A stretch of DNA of 5,017 nt, taken from positions 1 through 5,017 of the forward strand of contig DAOVLE010000292.1 in assembly GCA_030631415.1 (NCBI GenBank), written 5' to 3'. The notes beneath the pieces are model-generated. The model was given only the letters and a program-made list of their open reading frames with translations, ran no database searches and had not been told where the DNA came from. The position numbers were made by a program, and so were the translations under genes. Origin of the DNA: JAAEQG01 sp023133475 (GTDB taxonomy: Bacteria > Planctomycetota > Phycisphaerae > UBA1845). Positions 1 to 5,017 of this stretch are shown piece after piece (the first letter of the stretch is position 1; every line of letters starts with the position of its first letter).

Positions 1-92
1 CAGCAAAGTGGGGCATGGGCTTGATGGGAATCAATCTCCCACCCAAGGTGTTGGTGCCATTTTCGATCAAACTGTTTTGCGTTTCGACGGAG
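1..92. other. Window-edge stretch with short open frames, no gene assignable
   Basis: Three frames stay open across this edge and none can be preferred. On the + strand one frame ends at the TAG at 98-100, inside the flank of the hairpin repeat, and would give a tail ending in FDQTVLRFDGVR. A second + frame runs through the repeat to a TGA at 120-122. On the - strand a frame opens at an ATG inside the hairpin (113-111) and leaves the window reading GGRLIPIKPMPHFA. Third-position GC is high in the second + frame and in the - frame, which does not separate them. The stretch could be the end or the start of a neighbouring gene, or plain intergenic DNA. Confidence 0.2.
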
Positions 93-120
93 TGCGCTAG
101 GCCCGGCATTTATGCCGGGT
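93..120 (+). repeat. 28-bp hairpin repeat, left copy
   Basis: The core CCCGGCATTTATGCCGGG (102-119) is a near-perfect palindrome that can form a 7-8 bp GC-rich stem with a tiny TT or TTTA loop. The 28 bp from 93 to 120, core plus the preceding TGCGCTAGG, recur exactly as the reverse complement at 4777-4804. The repeat sits 20 bp before the cloverleaf repeat. No T-run follows the stem, so it is not a canonical intrinsic terminator, though a hairpin here could still block transcription or protect RNA ends. It resembles the REP-type palindromes scattered between bacterial genes; mobility is inferred, not shown. Confidence 0.85.
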
Positions 121-140
121 GAAAAGGCCGAACAAAGAAT

Positions 141-236
141 CCCCCGTAGGGTGGGTGTAGCCCGCCGTAGGCGGGCGAAACCCACCACGCCGGTTGGTGG
201 GTTCCACCTCGCTCCGCGAGGTTCCACCCACCCTAC
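141..236 (+). repeat. 96-bp cloverleaf-forming intergenic repeat, uninterrupted copy
   Basis: The element folds on paper into a closed four-way structure. The outer stem is 12 bp (146-157 with 225-236). Inside it are three hairpins: 7 bp with loop GTA (160-166 with 170-176), 9 bp with loop CGCCGGT (179-187 with 195-203), and 6 bp with loop TCC (207-212 with 216-221). Junction linkers are only 2-3 nt. A second copy in the same orientation lies at 4589-4747 and is identical at 90 of the 96 aligned positions. This is not a tRNA: stem lengths are wrong and no T-loop consensus is present. It is best described as a composite REP or MITE-like element. Whether it acts as DNA cruciform or as RNA cannot be told from the sequence. 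Confidence 0.88.
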
Positions 237-317
237 TGCTGCCGAAAAGGGGAAGTTATTTTTGCGTCGGCCCTTAGCGGCGTTGTGAATTAACCGGATT
301 AGTCGCCACCGCAAGAA

Positions 318-348
318 GCTGATGGCTGACGGCTGATAGCTGATAGCT
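318..348 (+). repeat. Heptanucleotide tandem repeat, about 4.4 copies
   Basis: Four 7-bp units follow one another: GCTGATG, GCTGACG, GCTGATA, GCTGATA, then a partial GCT. Short tandem heptamers of this kind are well known in cyanobacteria and other repeat-rich bacteria. This run ends 17 nt before the start codon of the exported-protein gene. Its last units also form a small inverted repeat, ATAGCT-GAT-AGCTAT (336-350), just before the Shine-Dalgarno site. Copy-number slippage here would change the leader length but not the reading frame of the gene. Confidence 0.85.
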
Positions 349-354
349 ATTCAC

Positions 355-358
355 GGAG
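355..358 (+). promoter_or_regulatory. Ribosome binding site of the exported-protein gene
   Basis: GGAG lies 7 nt before the ATG at 366. It supports that start over the later in-frame ATG at 393. The reading frame upstream of 366 has no ATG, GTG or TTG before an in-frame TGA at 327-329. Confidence 0.7.
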
Positions 359-365
359 TAGACCA

Positions 366-2567
366 ATGGGCGGATCGATCGTTTCGGCGTGGATGGGAAC
401 ACTTTTGATCGGGATATGGGCGGTGGTGCCCATGCCCTTGGGCGGGGCGGGGCAGCCGGAGGGGGCACCGCAAACGCCTCCAACCACGCAACCGGCAAAA
501 ACAGAGGCGGAAGCAACGGCTCAGCCGGAAGCCCCCATGCCTGAAGACGAACCGGCGATTAAACCACGCTTCGAGGTGCATGCTCGCTCGTTGCGTCTGC
601 TTGTGTCCGAAATCCACCGGTCTCGCAGTGGGGCGCTGGCTGAGCATCTGGGCAGGATGCTGATGGAATGGGGCAGCCTCTCGTCGGAGGGCATGGATGT
701 CGAGAGTGCGGCTGCCCTGCTCAAGAAAATAAAGGGTTGGCCTGATACGGCGATGGACGCCGCCCTGTATGCCCCGGACCTGGAAGGTCGGCAGCGTTGG
801 GCGGTGCGGTTGGATTGGCCTGTGGAAGACCTGTACGCGCGGTTGCAACCGTTGCTGTCCTCGGAAGTGGCGGGCATCCTTCTGGAGGAAGTCAGAATGT
901 TGCCCCTCGCGGAGGGCGGATACGAGATTGCCCTGCCCACGGTGACGTTGGCCTATCTGCTGCCCGCGGGGGATACGCAGGCGCTGGTGGCGTCACATAC
1001 GGATATCGAGTTCCCCGCCGAACCCTTTAGCGGGACCGAGGATACCGAAAAGGGCGGCTCTTCGCTGCTGGTTTGCCGCCTTAACCTGAAAGGCACGGAA
1101 AAGGACAGTGGTGCCACTTTCTGGTCGTCCTTTTCGGCGTTTACCGAAGCCACCTACGACTGTCGCGTGGACGAGGATGGTCATTGGGTGGAGGTGGTCC
1201 GCGTGCAGTGGCCTCCGATCGTGGGCACCGGCGCCAAAGCCGCGATGGGCAAGGTCAAGCAGACCTTCTTCGTCCCGAGCGAGGCGTATGGCAGCCTGGT
1301 GCTCAATCCGCGCATGGGCCCGGGGATGCTGGAGAACATGGCTGGTTTCGGCCCGCAGATGATGATGGAGGAGTCGGGCAGCTTCACCATAATGGGCGAG
1401 GCGGCGGGTGGCCCGATCTCCGCTAACGTCGATTCCCAGATGTGCATTACGATTCTGCCGGGGACCGGTTTCATGCCGGTTCCCGACTTCGTGATTCAGG
1501 TCAAGACCAAACACGCCGAGAAGCTGATCGAGTCGATCCGCAAGGCCACCAAAAAGATCAATAAACTGTACCGCCGGCGTGAGCAGCCCAGGCCCTGGCA
1601 CAAAGCCACGGTCAAGGATCGCCCGATTTTCTGGAGCAACGCGGGTGCGGTTCGCGGTGCTATACTGATGCCGTGGGTGATGAGGCCGGTGCTGTTCGTG
1701 ACCACCGAGACTGATGCCAGGGATCGTGAGCGTGATTTCCTGGTGCTGGCATTCACGACGACTTCGCCCAAAAACCTGGTGCGTCGTTGGATCGAGATGC
1801 CGCGCCCGAAAGACCGGCGGTTCCTGCCCGAAAAGCGAAAGGTTCACGGGCAGATGTGGGTCAATTGGGAGCAGACCTATAAGTGGATTCAACCGTATCT
1901 GAACCTGTCGCTAAGTATCGTCTCTCGTGATTTGCTTCTGCCGAGTGCGAAAGAGATGTCCGACAAGCTGACCGACGCTTCGTTGACCATGAAGGTGCGA
2001 TACGAGGGGGTCCGGGTTTCACATCGAGGCCCTATCCCCGCGGGGGTGGTGGCGGTTCCCACGCTGTTGGGTATCGCCTCGGAGATGGAGTCGAGAGGAA
2101 GCGACCTGGCCCGCGAGCGGTCAGCCTGTCGTCGGCTTAAGGTGTTCTATCACCACGCCAAACTGTTTGAGCGGGACATGGGGCGTTGGCCTGCGGAACT
2201 CGCCGAACTCGACGGGTACATCGACTTCGCCGGTCATCCGTATCTGACACGGCTGGAGCTGTCGCCCAAGAAGCGGCGGAGCGACTGGTTCGAGTCGGTG
2301 ATCGAGTCCGATGACGAAGACGAGGAGGACGAGGAAGAAGAGGAGGACGAGGACGAGGCGTGGATCAGCATCGACGACGATCAGTTTGTCATCGAGTGGG
2401 GGCGCGAATTATGGACGCTGGGCGTCGCCCCGGGCACCTTTGAACACCTCGATAATCTGTACATCGATCAGGACGGTAACATTCATCGCGTGGAAAAGAA
2501 GCCGGCTGCGGAATCGGATGGCCGGAAAGATAAAGATCACGAAGATAACGATAGCGATAACGAGTAG
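366..2567 (+). CDS. Predicted exported protein of unknown function with acidic tract
   Basis: I do not recognise a named family for this 733-residue protein. The N-terminus is hydrophobic (about residues 5-28, with TLLIGIWAVV) and looks like a signal peptide or anchor, although it has no Lys or Arg before the hydrophobic core. A Pro/Ala/Glu/Thr-rich linker follows (about 29-66), then a large mixed alpha/beta body. Near the C-terminus a short hydrophobic stretch (556-571, with P558 and P565) is followed by a charged helix and FERDMGRWPAELAEL, with GRWP at 606-609. This order resembles the soluble part of type II secretion pseudopilins and many planctomycete exported proteins, but that is only resemblance. 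Residues 649-664 are 16 consecutive Asp/Glu. The tail ends with YIDQDGNIH and a strongly acidic, hydrophilic end. The start is set by GGAG at 355-358. It lies 44 nt before sppA on the same strand and probably shares its transcript. The gene is intact, with no sign of frameshift. Confidence 0.85.
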   Translation: MGGSIVSAWMGTLLIGIWAVVPMPLGGAGQPEGAPQTPPTTQPAKTEAEATAQPEAPMPEDEPAIKPRFEVHARSLRLLVSEIHRSRSGALAEHLGRMLMEWGSLSSEGMDVESAAALLKKIKGWPDTAMDAALYAPDLEGRQRWAVRLDWPVEDLYARLQPLLSSEVAGILLEEVRMLPLAEGGYEIALPTVTLAYLLPAGDTQALVASHTDIEFPAEPFSGTEDTEKGGSSLLVCRLNLKGTEKDSGATFWSSFSAFTEATYDCRVDEDGHWVEVVRVQWPPIVGTGAKAAMGKVKQTFFVPSEAYGSLVLNPRMGPGMLENMAGFGPQMMMEESGSFTIMGEAAGGPISANVDSQMCITILPGTGFMPVPDFVIQVKTKHAEKLIESIRKATKKINKLYRRREQPRPWHKATVKDRPIFWSNAGAVRGAILMPWVMRPVLFVTTETDARDRERDFLVLAFTTTSPKNLVRRWIEMPRPKDRRFLPEKRKVHGQMWVNWEQTYKWIQPYLNLSLSIVSRDLLLPSAKEMSDKLTDASLTMKVRYEGVRVSHRGPIPAGVVAVPTLLGIASEMESRGSDLARERSACRRLKVFYHHAKLFERDMGRWPAELAELDGYIDFAGHPYLTRLELSPKKRRSDWFESVIESDDEDEEDEEEEEDEDEAWISIDDDQFVIEWGRELWTLGVAPGTFEHLDNLYIDQDGNIHRVEKKPAAESDGRKDKDHEDNDSDNE

Positions 2568-2597
2568 GCGTTCTCAGGATCGCCGGATACTTTTGTT

Positions 2598-2603
2598 AGG
2601 GAG
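2598..2603 (+). promoter_or_regulatory. Ribosome binding site of sppA, decides the start
   Basis: AGGGAG lies 8 nt before the ATG at 2612. A possible GTG start at 2603 overlaps the last base of this site, so it would have no Shine-Dalgarno of its own. It would also add only three residues (MTI) before the typical signal-peptide start MRFR. The ATG at 2612 is therefore preferred. Confidence 0.75.
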
Positions 2604-2611
2604 TGACAATC

Positions 2612-4543
2612 ATGAGATTTCGGGCGACGTTGTGGGTGTTGATTTTGGGTTTGGTGATGCCGATGCCGGCCCTGGCGGGTGACAAGGATACGGCGAAAGA
2701 TGCCGAGACCAAAACCAAGAAGGATGCGAAGAAGAAAAAGAAGAAGGAAAGCCCCATTCTGCGGTTGGCGGAAATGCGCATCGACGAGTTTTTGGTGCCG
2801 GCGCGTATGATCAATCTGCCGCTACCGGGCAGAACGCGGACACTACAAGAGGCTCTGGATCAGTTTGACGAATGGTCCGAGAATGAGAGGATCGGTGCGG
2901 TTCTGCTGGACCTGGGCTCCATTCATCTTTCCCTGGCGGACATCGAGGAACTGCGAGCCGGCATCGAGAAGCTGAAGGGCGCGAATAAGAAGGTGTTGGC
3001 CTTTCTCAACGGCGGTGGCTCCAATGCTTATCTGCTGGCCTGTGCCGCCGATGAGATCGTGGTGGCACCCACCGGTGGGGTGTACATTCGCGGTCTCGGG
3101 GGGTTGTTCCCGTTCATGAAGGGATATTACCAGATGGTGGGGTTGGAATTCGAGGTGATCACCGCGGGGCGGTATAAGTACCCGGGGTTCCTCAACAGCC
3201 GCGAGCCCGGCAAGTACTTCACCGAGGAGTTTGGCGCTCTTCTGGATAGTTGGTTCGGTGACTACAAGAGAATCATTGCCCAAGGCCGCGAGCTGCCCGA
3301 GGAGGAGGTGGGCAAGGTGATCGACATCGCCTATTTCCGTGCGACGCAGGCCCAGCAGCGCGGCTTGGTGGACACCATCGCCTATTACGATGAGTTTCGT
3401 GACCAGGTGCTCCGCCGCGATAAAATGAAGCGCTACCGCGGCAGGGAGCGGAGCCTGGCGGATGTCAACTCCCTCCAGGACCTGGTGGAGTTGATCAACG
3501 AAAGCCTGGAAAAAGCTGCCGAAGCCCGCAAGGCGGTCGGCCCGAAAATCGCCGTGCTCCATGCCCGCGGCCCGATCATCGACTACAATCTCGGGGCTGG
3601 ATACGTTTCGCGGTATGTCTGCCGGGACGATTTCGTCAAGGTGGTTACCGAGCTGCGCAAAAACAAGTCCATCAAGGCGGTGGTCATGCGGGTGGATTCG
3701 CCGGGCGGGTCGGGCTATGCTTCCGACATCATCTGGAAGCAATTGCGGCGGCTTAACGAGACCAAACCGCTGGTGGTCAGCATGGGTTCGATGGCGGCTT
3801 CGGGCGGTTATTACCTCGCCTGCCCAGCCAGGCGCATCTTCGCTCAGCCGACGACGCTTACCGGCTCGATCGGCGTGTTGGGCATTTTCCGCTCTGCCTG
3901 GTCGCTGCTCAACCGCATGGACTACGAGGTGGTGGAGATGAAGCGCGGCGCTCGTAGCCTGTTGGGCGCTCCGCATCGCACTATCTCGAAGGAAGATCGT
4001 GAGTTCATGCAGGACATGATCGATCAGTTCTATGACATCTTTATCAACCGCGTTGCCCAGACCCGCAAGATTCCCGCCGAAGAGGTCCGCAAGATCGCCG
4101 AGGGGCGTATTTATAGCGGGCGCGATGCCCTCAAGATCGGGCTGATCGACGAGTTGGGCGGGTTGGCAGAAGCCATCGAAGCCGCCCGCACGATGGCCAA
4201 CATCCCGCCCAGTGCCGAACTGAAGATCGTGCACTATCCCCGACCGGGCAGCCTGGGCGAAATCTTCGAGAGTTTCAGCATGATGAACGTCGGGCACGTG
4301 ATGCAGACATTCCAGCGAGGCGTGACTGCAGCCGAACCGGTCGGCTTTGAAGAACAGTTAATGCTCTTCTCTCACCGCCCTCAGCCGTTGTGCTGGACGC
4401 CCATACCGGAGTTTTGTCATCCAACGCTGACCCCCGAGTTGCCCATGGGCTTCAGTGGGGCGCCGCTGGGCTACGAGCAACCACAGCAACCCCGCCCGCC
4501 GGCTGCTGACCCACTGGAGCAGTTGATCGGCAACTGGCGCTGA
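2612..4543 (+). CDS. sppA: Signal peptide peptidase SppA, 67K type
   Basis: This is a serine protease with a Ser/Lys dyad (family S49) that degrades signal peptides left in the membrane after export. The protein has 643 residues, close to the 618 of E. coli SppA, and has both repeated domains. Residues 1-22 form a classic signal sequence (MRFR, a hydrophobic core, PALA before G23). A Lys-rich stretch follows, with K40-K45 in a row. The N-domain (about 54-270) carries AGRYKYPG with K189 in the place of the catalytic E. coli Lys209. The C-domain (about 312-530) has RVDSPGGSG (360-368), then SMGSMAASGGYY with S397 in the place of the nucleophile Ser409, then TGSIGV (417-422) and GRIYSGRDA (498-506). 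Beyond about 535 is a Pro-rich tail with C594 and C602, which I do not recognise as part of the family. E. coli SppA is a membrane-anchored tetramer whose active sites are shared between subunits; here the ALA-G site suggests cleavage and release, but the segment could also stay as an anchor. The gene is intact and probably co-transcribed with the gene before it. Confidence 0.95.
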   Translation: MRFRATLWVLILGLVMPMPALAGDKDTAKDAETKTKKDAKKKKKKESPILRLAEMRIDEFLVPARMINLPLPGRTRTLQEALDQFDEWSENERIGAVLLDLGSIHLSLADIEELRAGIEKLKGANKKVLAFLNGGGSNAYLLACAADEIVVAPTGGVYIRGLGGLFPFMKGYYQMVGLEFEVITAGRYKYPGFLNSREPGKYFTEEFGALLDSWFGDYKRIIAQGRELPEEEVGKVIDIAYFRATQAQQRGLVDTIAYYDEFRDQVLRRDKMKRYRGRERSLADVNSLQDLVELINESLEKAAEARKAVGPKIAVLHARGPIIDYNLGAGYVSRYVCRDDFVKVVTELRKNKSIKAVVMRVDSPGGSGYASDIIWKQLRRLNETKPLVVSMGSMAASGGYYLACPARRIFAQPTTLTGSIGVLGIFRSAWSLLNRMDYEVVEMKRGARSLLGAPHRTISKEDREFMQDMIDQFYDIFINRVAQTRKIPAEEVRKIAEGRIYSGRDALKIGLIDELGGLAEAIEAARTMANIPPSAELKIVHYPRPGSLGEIFESFSMMNVGHVMQTFQRGVTAAEPVGFEEQLMLFSHRPQPLCWTPIPEFCHPTLTPELPMGFSGAPLGYEQPQQPRPPAADPLEQLIGNWR

Positions 4544-4552
4544 CCGCCTGAT

Positions 4553-4588
4553 GTAGGGCGGGTTCCACCCGCCTTGCGGTGGGTAAAG
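4553..4588 (+). repeat. Degenerate hairpin element just after sppA, possible terminator role
   Basis: Ten bases after the sppA stop, GGCGGG-TTCCA-CCCGCC (4557-4573) can form a 6-bp GC stem. The second arm can alternatively pair with GGTGGG (4578-4583), with one G-U wobble. The stretch opens with GTAGGGCGGGT and runs directly into the cloverleaf repeat, whose outer arm starts GTAGGGTGGGT. It therefore looks like a shortened or decayed relative of that repeat. There is no T-run after the stem, so intrinsic termination is possible but not supported in canonical form. Confidence 0.5.
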
Positions 4589-4747
4589 CCCCCGTAGGGT
4601 GGGTGTAGCCCGCCGTAGGCGGGCGAAACCCACCATGCCGGTTAATAAGTCCAAAGTCCAAAGTCGGAAACCAGCGGGACTTTGGACCTTGGACTCGTTG
4701 CCGGTTGGTGGGTTCCACCTGCCTGCGGCAGGTTCCACCCACCCTAC
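4589..4747 (+). repeat. Cloverleaf-forming intergenic repeat, copy interrupted by an insertion
   Basis: This is the second copy of the 141-236 element, in the same orientation, and it is 63 bp longer because of an insertion in the loop of its middle hairpin. The outer stem (4594-4605 with 4736-4747) and first hairpin (4608-4614 with 4618-4624) are unchanged. The third hairpin is CCTGCC-TGC-GGCAGG (4718-4732), where the left copy has CCTCGC-TCC-GCGAGG. Two neighbouring base pairs are swapped on both sides, so pairing is kept. The middle stem (4627-4635 with 4706-4714) is still complete around the insert. Confidence 0.88.
4644..4698. mobile_element. Palindromic mini-insertion nested in the cloverleaf loop
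   Basis: The 55-bp insert consists mainly of an 18-bp inverted repeat (4648-4665 with 4678-4695, one mismatch) around a 12-nt loop. Each arm is itself a heptamer-type repeat, AGTCCAAAGTCCAAAGTC on the left. The insert is flanked by direct copies of TGCCGGTT (4636-4643 and 4699-4706); the left cloverleaf has a single CGCCGGTT at this place. An 8-bp duplicated target around a palindrome is what insertion of a small non-autonomous element leaves behind. There is no transposase in the window. The exact ends could shift by a base or so, because only two copies can be compared. Confidence 0.7.
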
Positions 4748-4776
4748 ATATGGAGGGAAAAGACAACCACTCCAAT

Positions 4777-4804
4777 ACCCGGCATAAATGCCGGGCCTAG
4801 CGCA
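4777..4804 (-). repeat. 28-bp hairpin repeat, right copy, inverted
   Basis: This is the exact reverse complement of 93-120, with the palindromic core CCCGGCATAAATGCCGGG at 4778-4795. It lies 29 bp beyond the cloverleaf copy, while the left copy lies 20 bp before its cloverleaf. The spacer sequences do not match each other. An ATG inside the core opens a 41-codon frame (4789-4914) that shows no coding character. Confidence 0.85.
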
Positions 4805-5017
4805 AACCTGCCCCCACGAAATCCACACTATTCCGCATACGGGTTCACTGAATGTTTACTTGCTCAAAGCCTCGCTCAGTCACCTAACATCTTGTCTTGA
4901 CGTCAGTTAAAGCCACCGAAAATTGTCGCCTGCGGAATCGCTGGGTGTGGCCATATTCGTGGTCCGATTGATTTTTTCGGTCCACACTTCAATTGGGCGT
5001 TGCATTTCGTGTAACCC
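4805..5017. other. Right-edge intergenic stretch, no gene assignable
   Basis: I see no convincing gene, RNA or promoter here. Two - strand frames enter from the right edge and run about 37 codons to stops at 4903-4905 and 4907-4909. The second reads IEVWTEKINRTTNMATPSD and ends DNFRWL, which is plausible as a protein C-terminus. A + frame open from about 4911 to the edge includes LGVAIFVVRLIFSVH. The base composition is lower in GC than the two genes. The neighbouring sequence is needed to decide. Confidence 0.25.
4959..4985. repeat. Short imperfect inverted repeat with T-rich loop
   Basis: GTGGTCCGA and TCGGTCCAC pair across a 9-nt loop (TTGATTTTT) with one central T-T mismatch. The T-run lies in the loop rather than after the stem, so this is not a canonical terminator in either direction. 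It could be an operator-like site or chance. Confidence 0.4.

Noticed and set aside
146..236. Cloverleaf shape suggesting a tRNA or tmRNA-like gene
   Set aside because: The outer stem is 12 bp and the arms are 7, 9 and 6 bp with loops of 3, 7 and 3 nt. There is no T-loop consensus, no D-loop pattern and no CCA context, and a near-identical copy carries a large insertion.
262..291. Possible sigma70-type promoter (TTGCGT, 18 nt, TGAATT) before gene 1
   Set aside because: The -10 box matches only three of six consensus bases, and promoter motifs of the likely host are uncertain. A promoter probably lies between 237 and 317, but I cannot place it.
2308..2357. Acidic GA-rich stretch as a sequencing or frameshift artefact
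   Set aside because: The frame continues cleanly on both sides with normal codon use to a sensible C-terminus, and the acidic codons are mixed (GAC, GAG, GAA) rather than a simple repeat.
2843..4297. Long - strand open frame of 484 codons opposite sppA
   Set aside because: It is a shadow of a high-GC gene: the + strand reading has the complete SppA motifs and catalytic residues, and the antisense product is His- and Asp-rich with no recognisable domain.
4589..4747. Alternating direct and inverted short repeats suggesting a CRISPR array
   Set aside because: There are no regularly spaced identical repeats with unique spacers. The pattern is fully explained by one folded element plus a nested palindrome.
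4358..4828. Long - strand open frame across the sppA end and the repeats
   Set aside because: It overlaps the sppA 3' end antisense and otherwise translates the hairpin and cloverleaf repeats (for example ARPGIYAG from the 28-bp repeat). It has no family features.
4897..4925. TTGACG with the palindrome TGACGTCA as a promoter or operator
   Set aside because: No acceptable -10 box lies at the right distance, and no gene start can be supported downstream within the window.

Overview
The window is about 60% GC by eye. It holds one two-gene transcription unit on the + strand, set between intergenic regions crowded with short structured repeats. The organism is probably a Gram-negative-type bacterium with an exported protein repertoire. 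The style of the large unknown exported protein, the pseudopilin-like GRWP segment and the dense hairpin and heptamer repeats suggest a planctomycete, but no marker gene fixes the taxonomy.

Layout. Positions 1-92 show only short open frames cut by the window edge. Positions 93-236 hold a 28-bp hairpin repeat (93-120) and a 96-bp repeat (141-236) that folds into a four-way cloverleaf. A 7-bp tandem repeat (318-348) lies just before the ribosome binding site of gene 1. Gene 1 (366-2567) encodes a 733-residue predicted exported protein of unknown function, with a Pro-rich linker, a pseudopilin-like C-terminal segment and 16 consecutive acidic residues. Gene 2 (2612-4543) follows after a 44-nt gap and encodes a full-length, two-domain signal peptide peptidase SppA (67K type) with both catalytic residues in place. 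Positions 4553-4804 hold a degenerate hairpin, a second cloverleaf copy carrying a nested palindromic insertion, and the 28-bp hairpin repeat again in inverted orientation. Positions 4805-5017 contain no gene I can support.

How the genes relate. The short gap, same strand and good Shine-Dalgarno sites suggest co-transcription. SppA cleaves membrane-embedded or exported peptides. Gene 1 is predicted to enter the same compartment, but its job is not known. Complementary charged tracts (poly-Asp/Glu in gene 1, poly-Lys in SppA) make contact conceivable, but this is speculation.

The most interesting signal is in the repeats. The two cloverleaf copies differ at only six positions: two loop changes and two fully compensated base-pair swaps in one stem. 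One copy has a 55-bp palindrome inserted exactly in a hairpin loop, flanked by an 8-bp direct duplication. The protein-coding part looks like an ordinary housekeeping locus; I see no defence, CRISPR or biosynthetic system.
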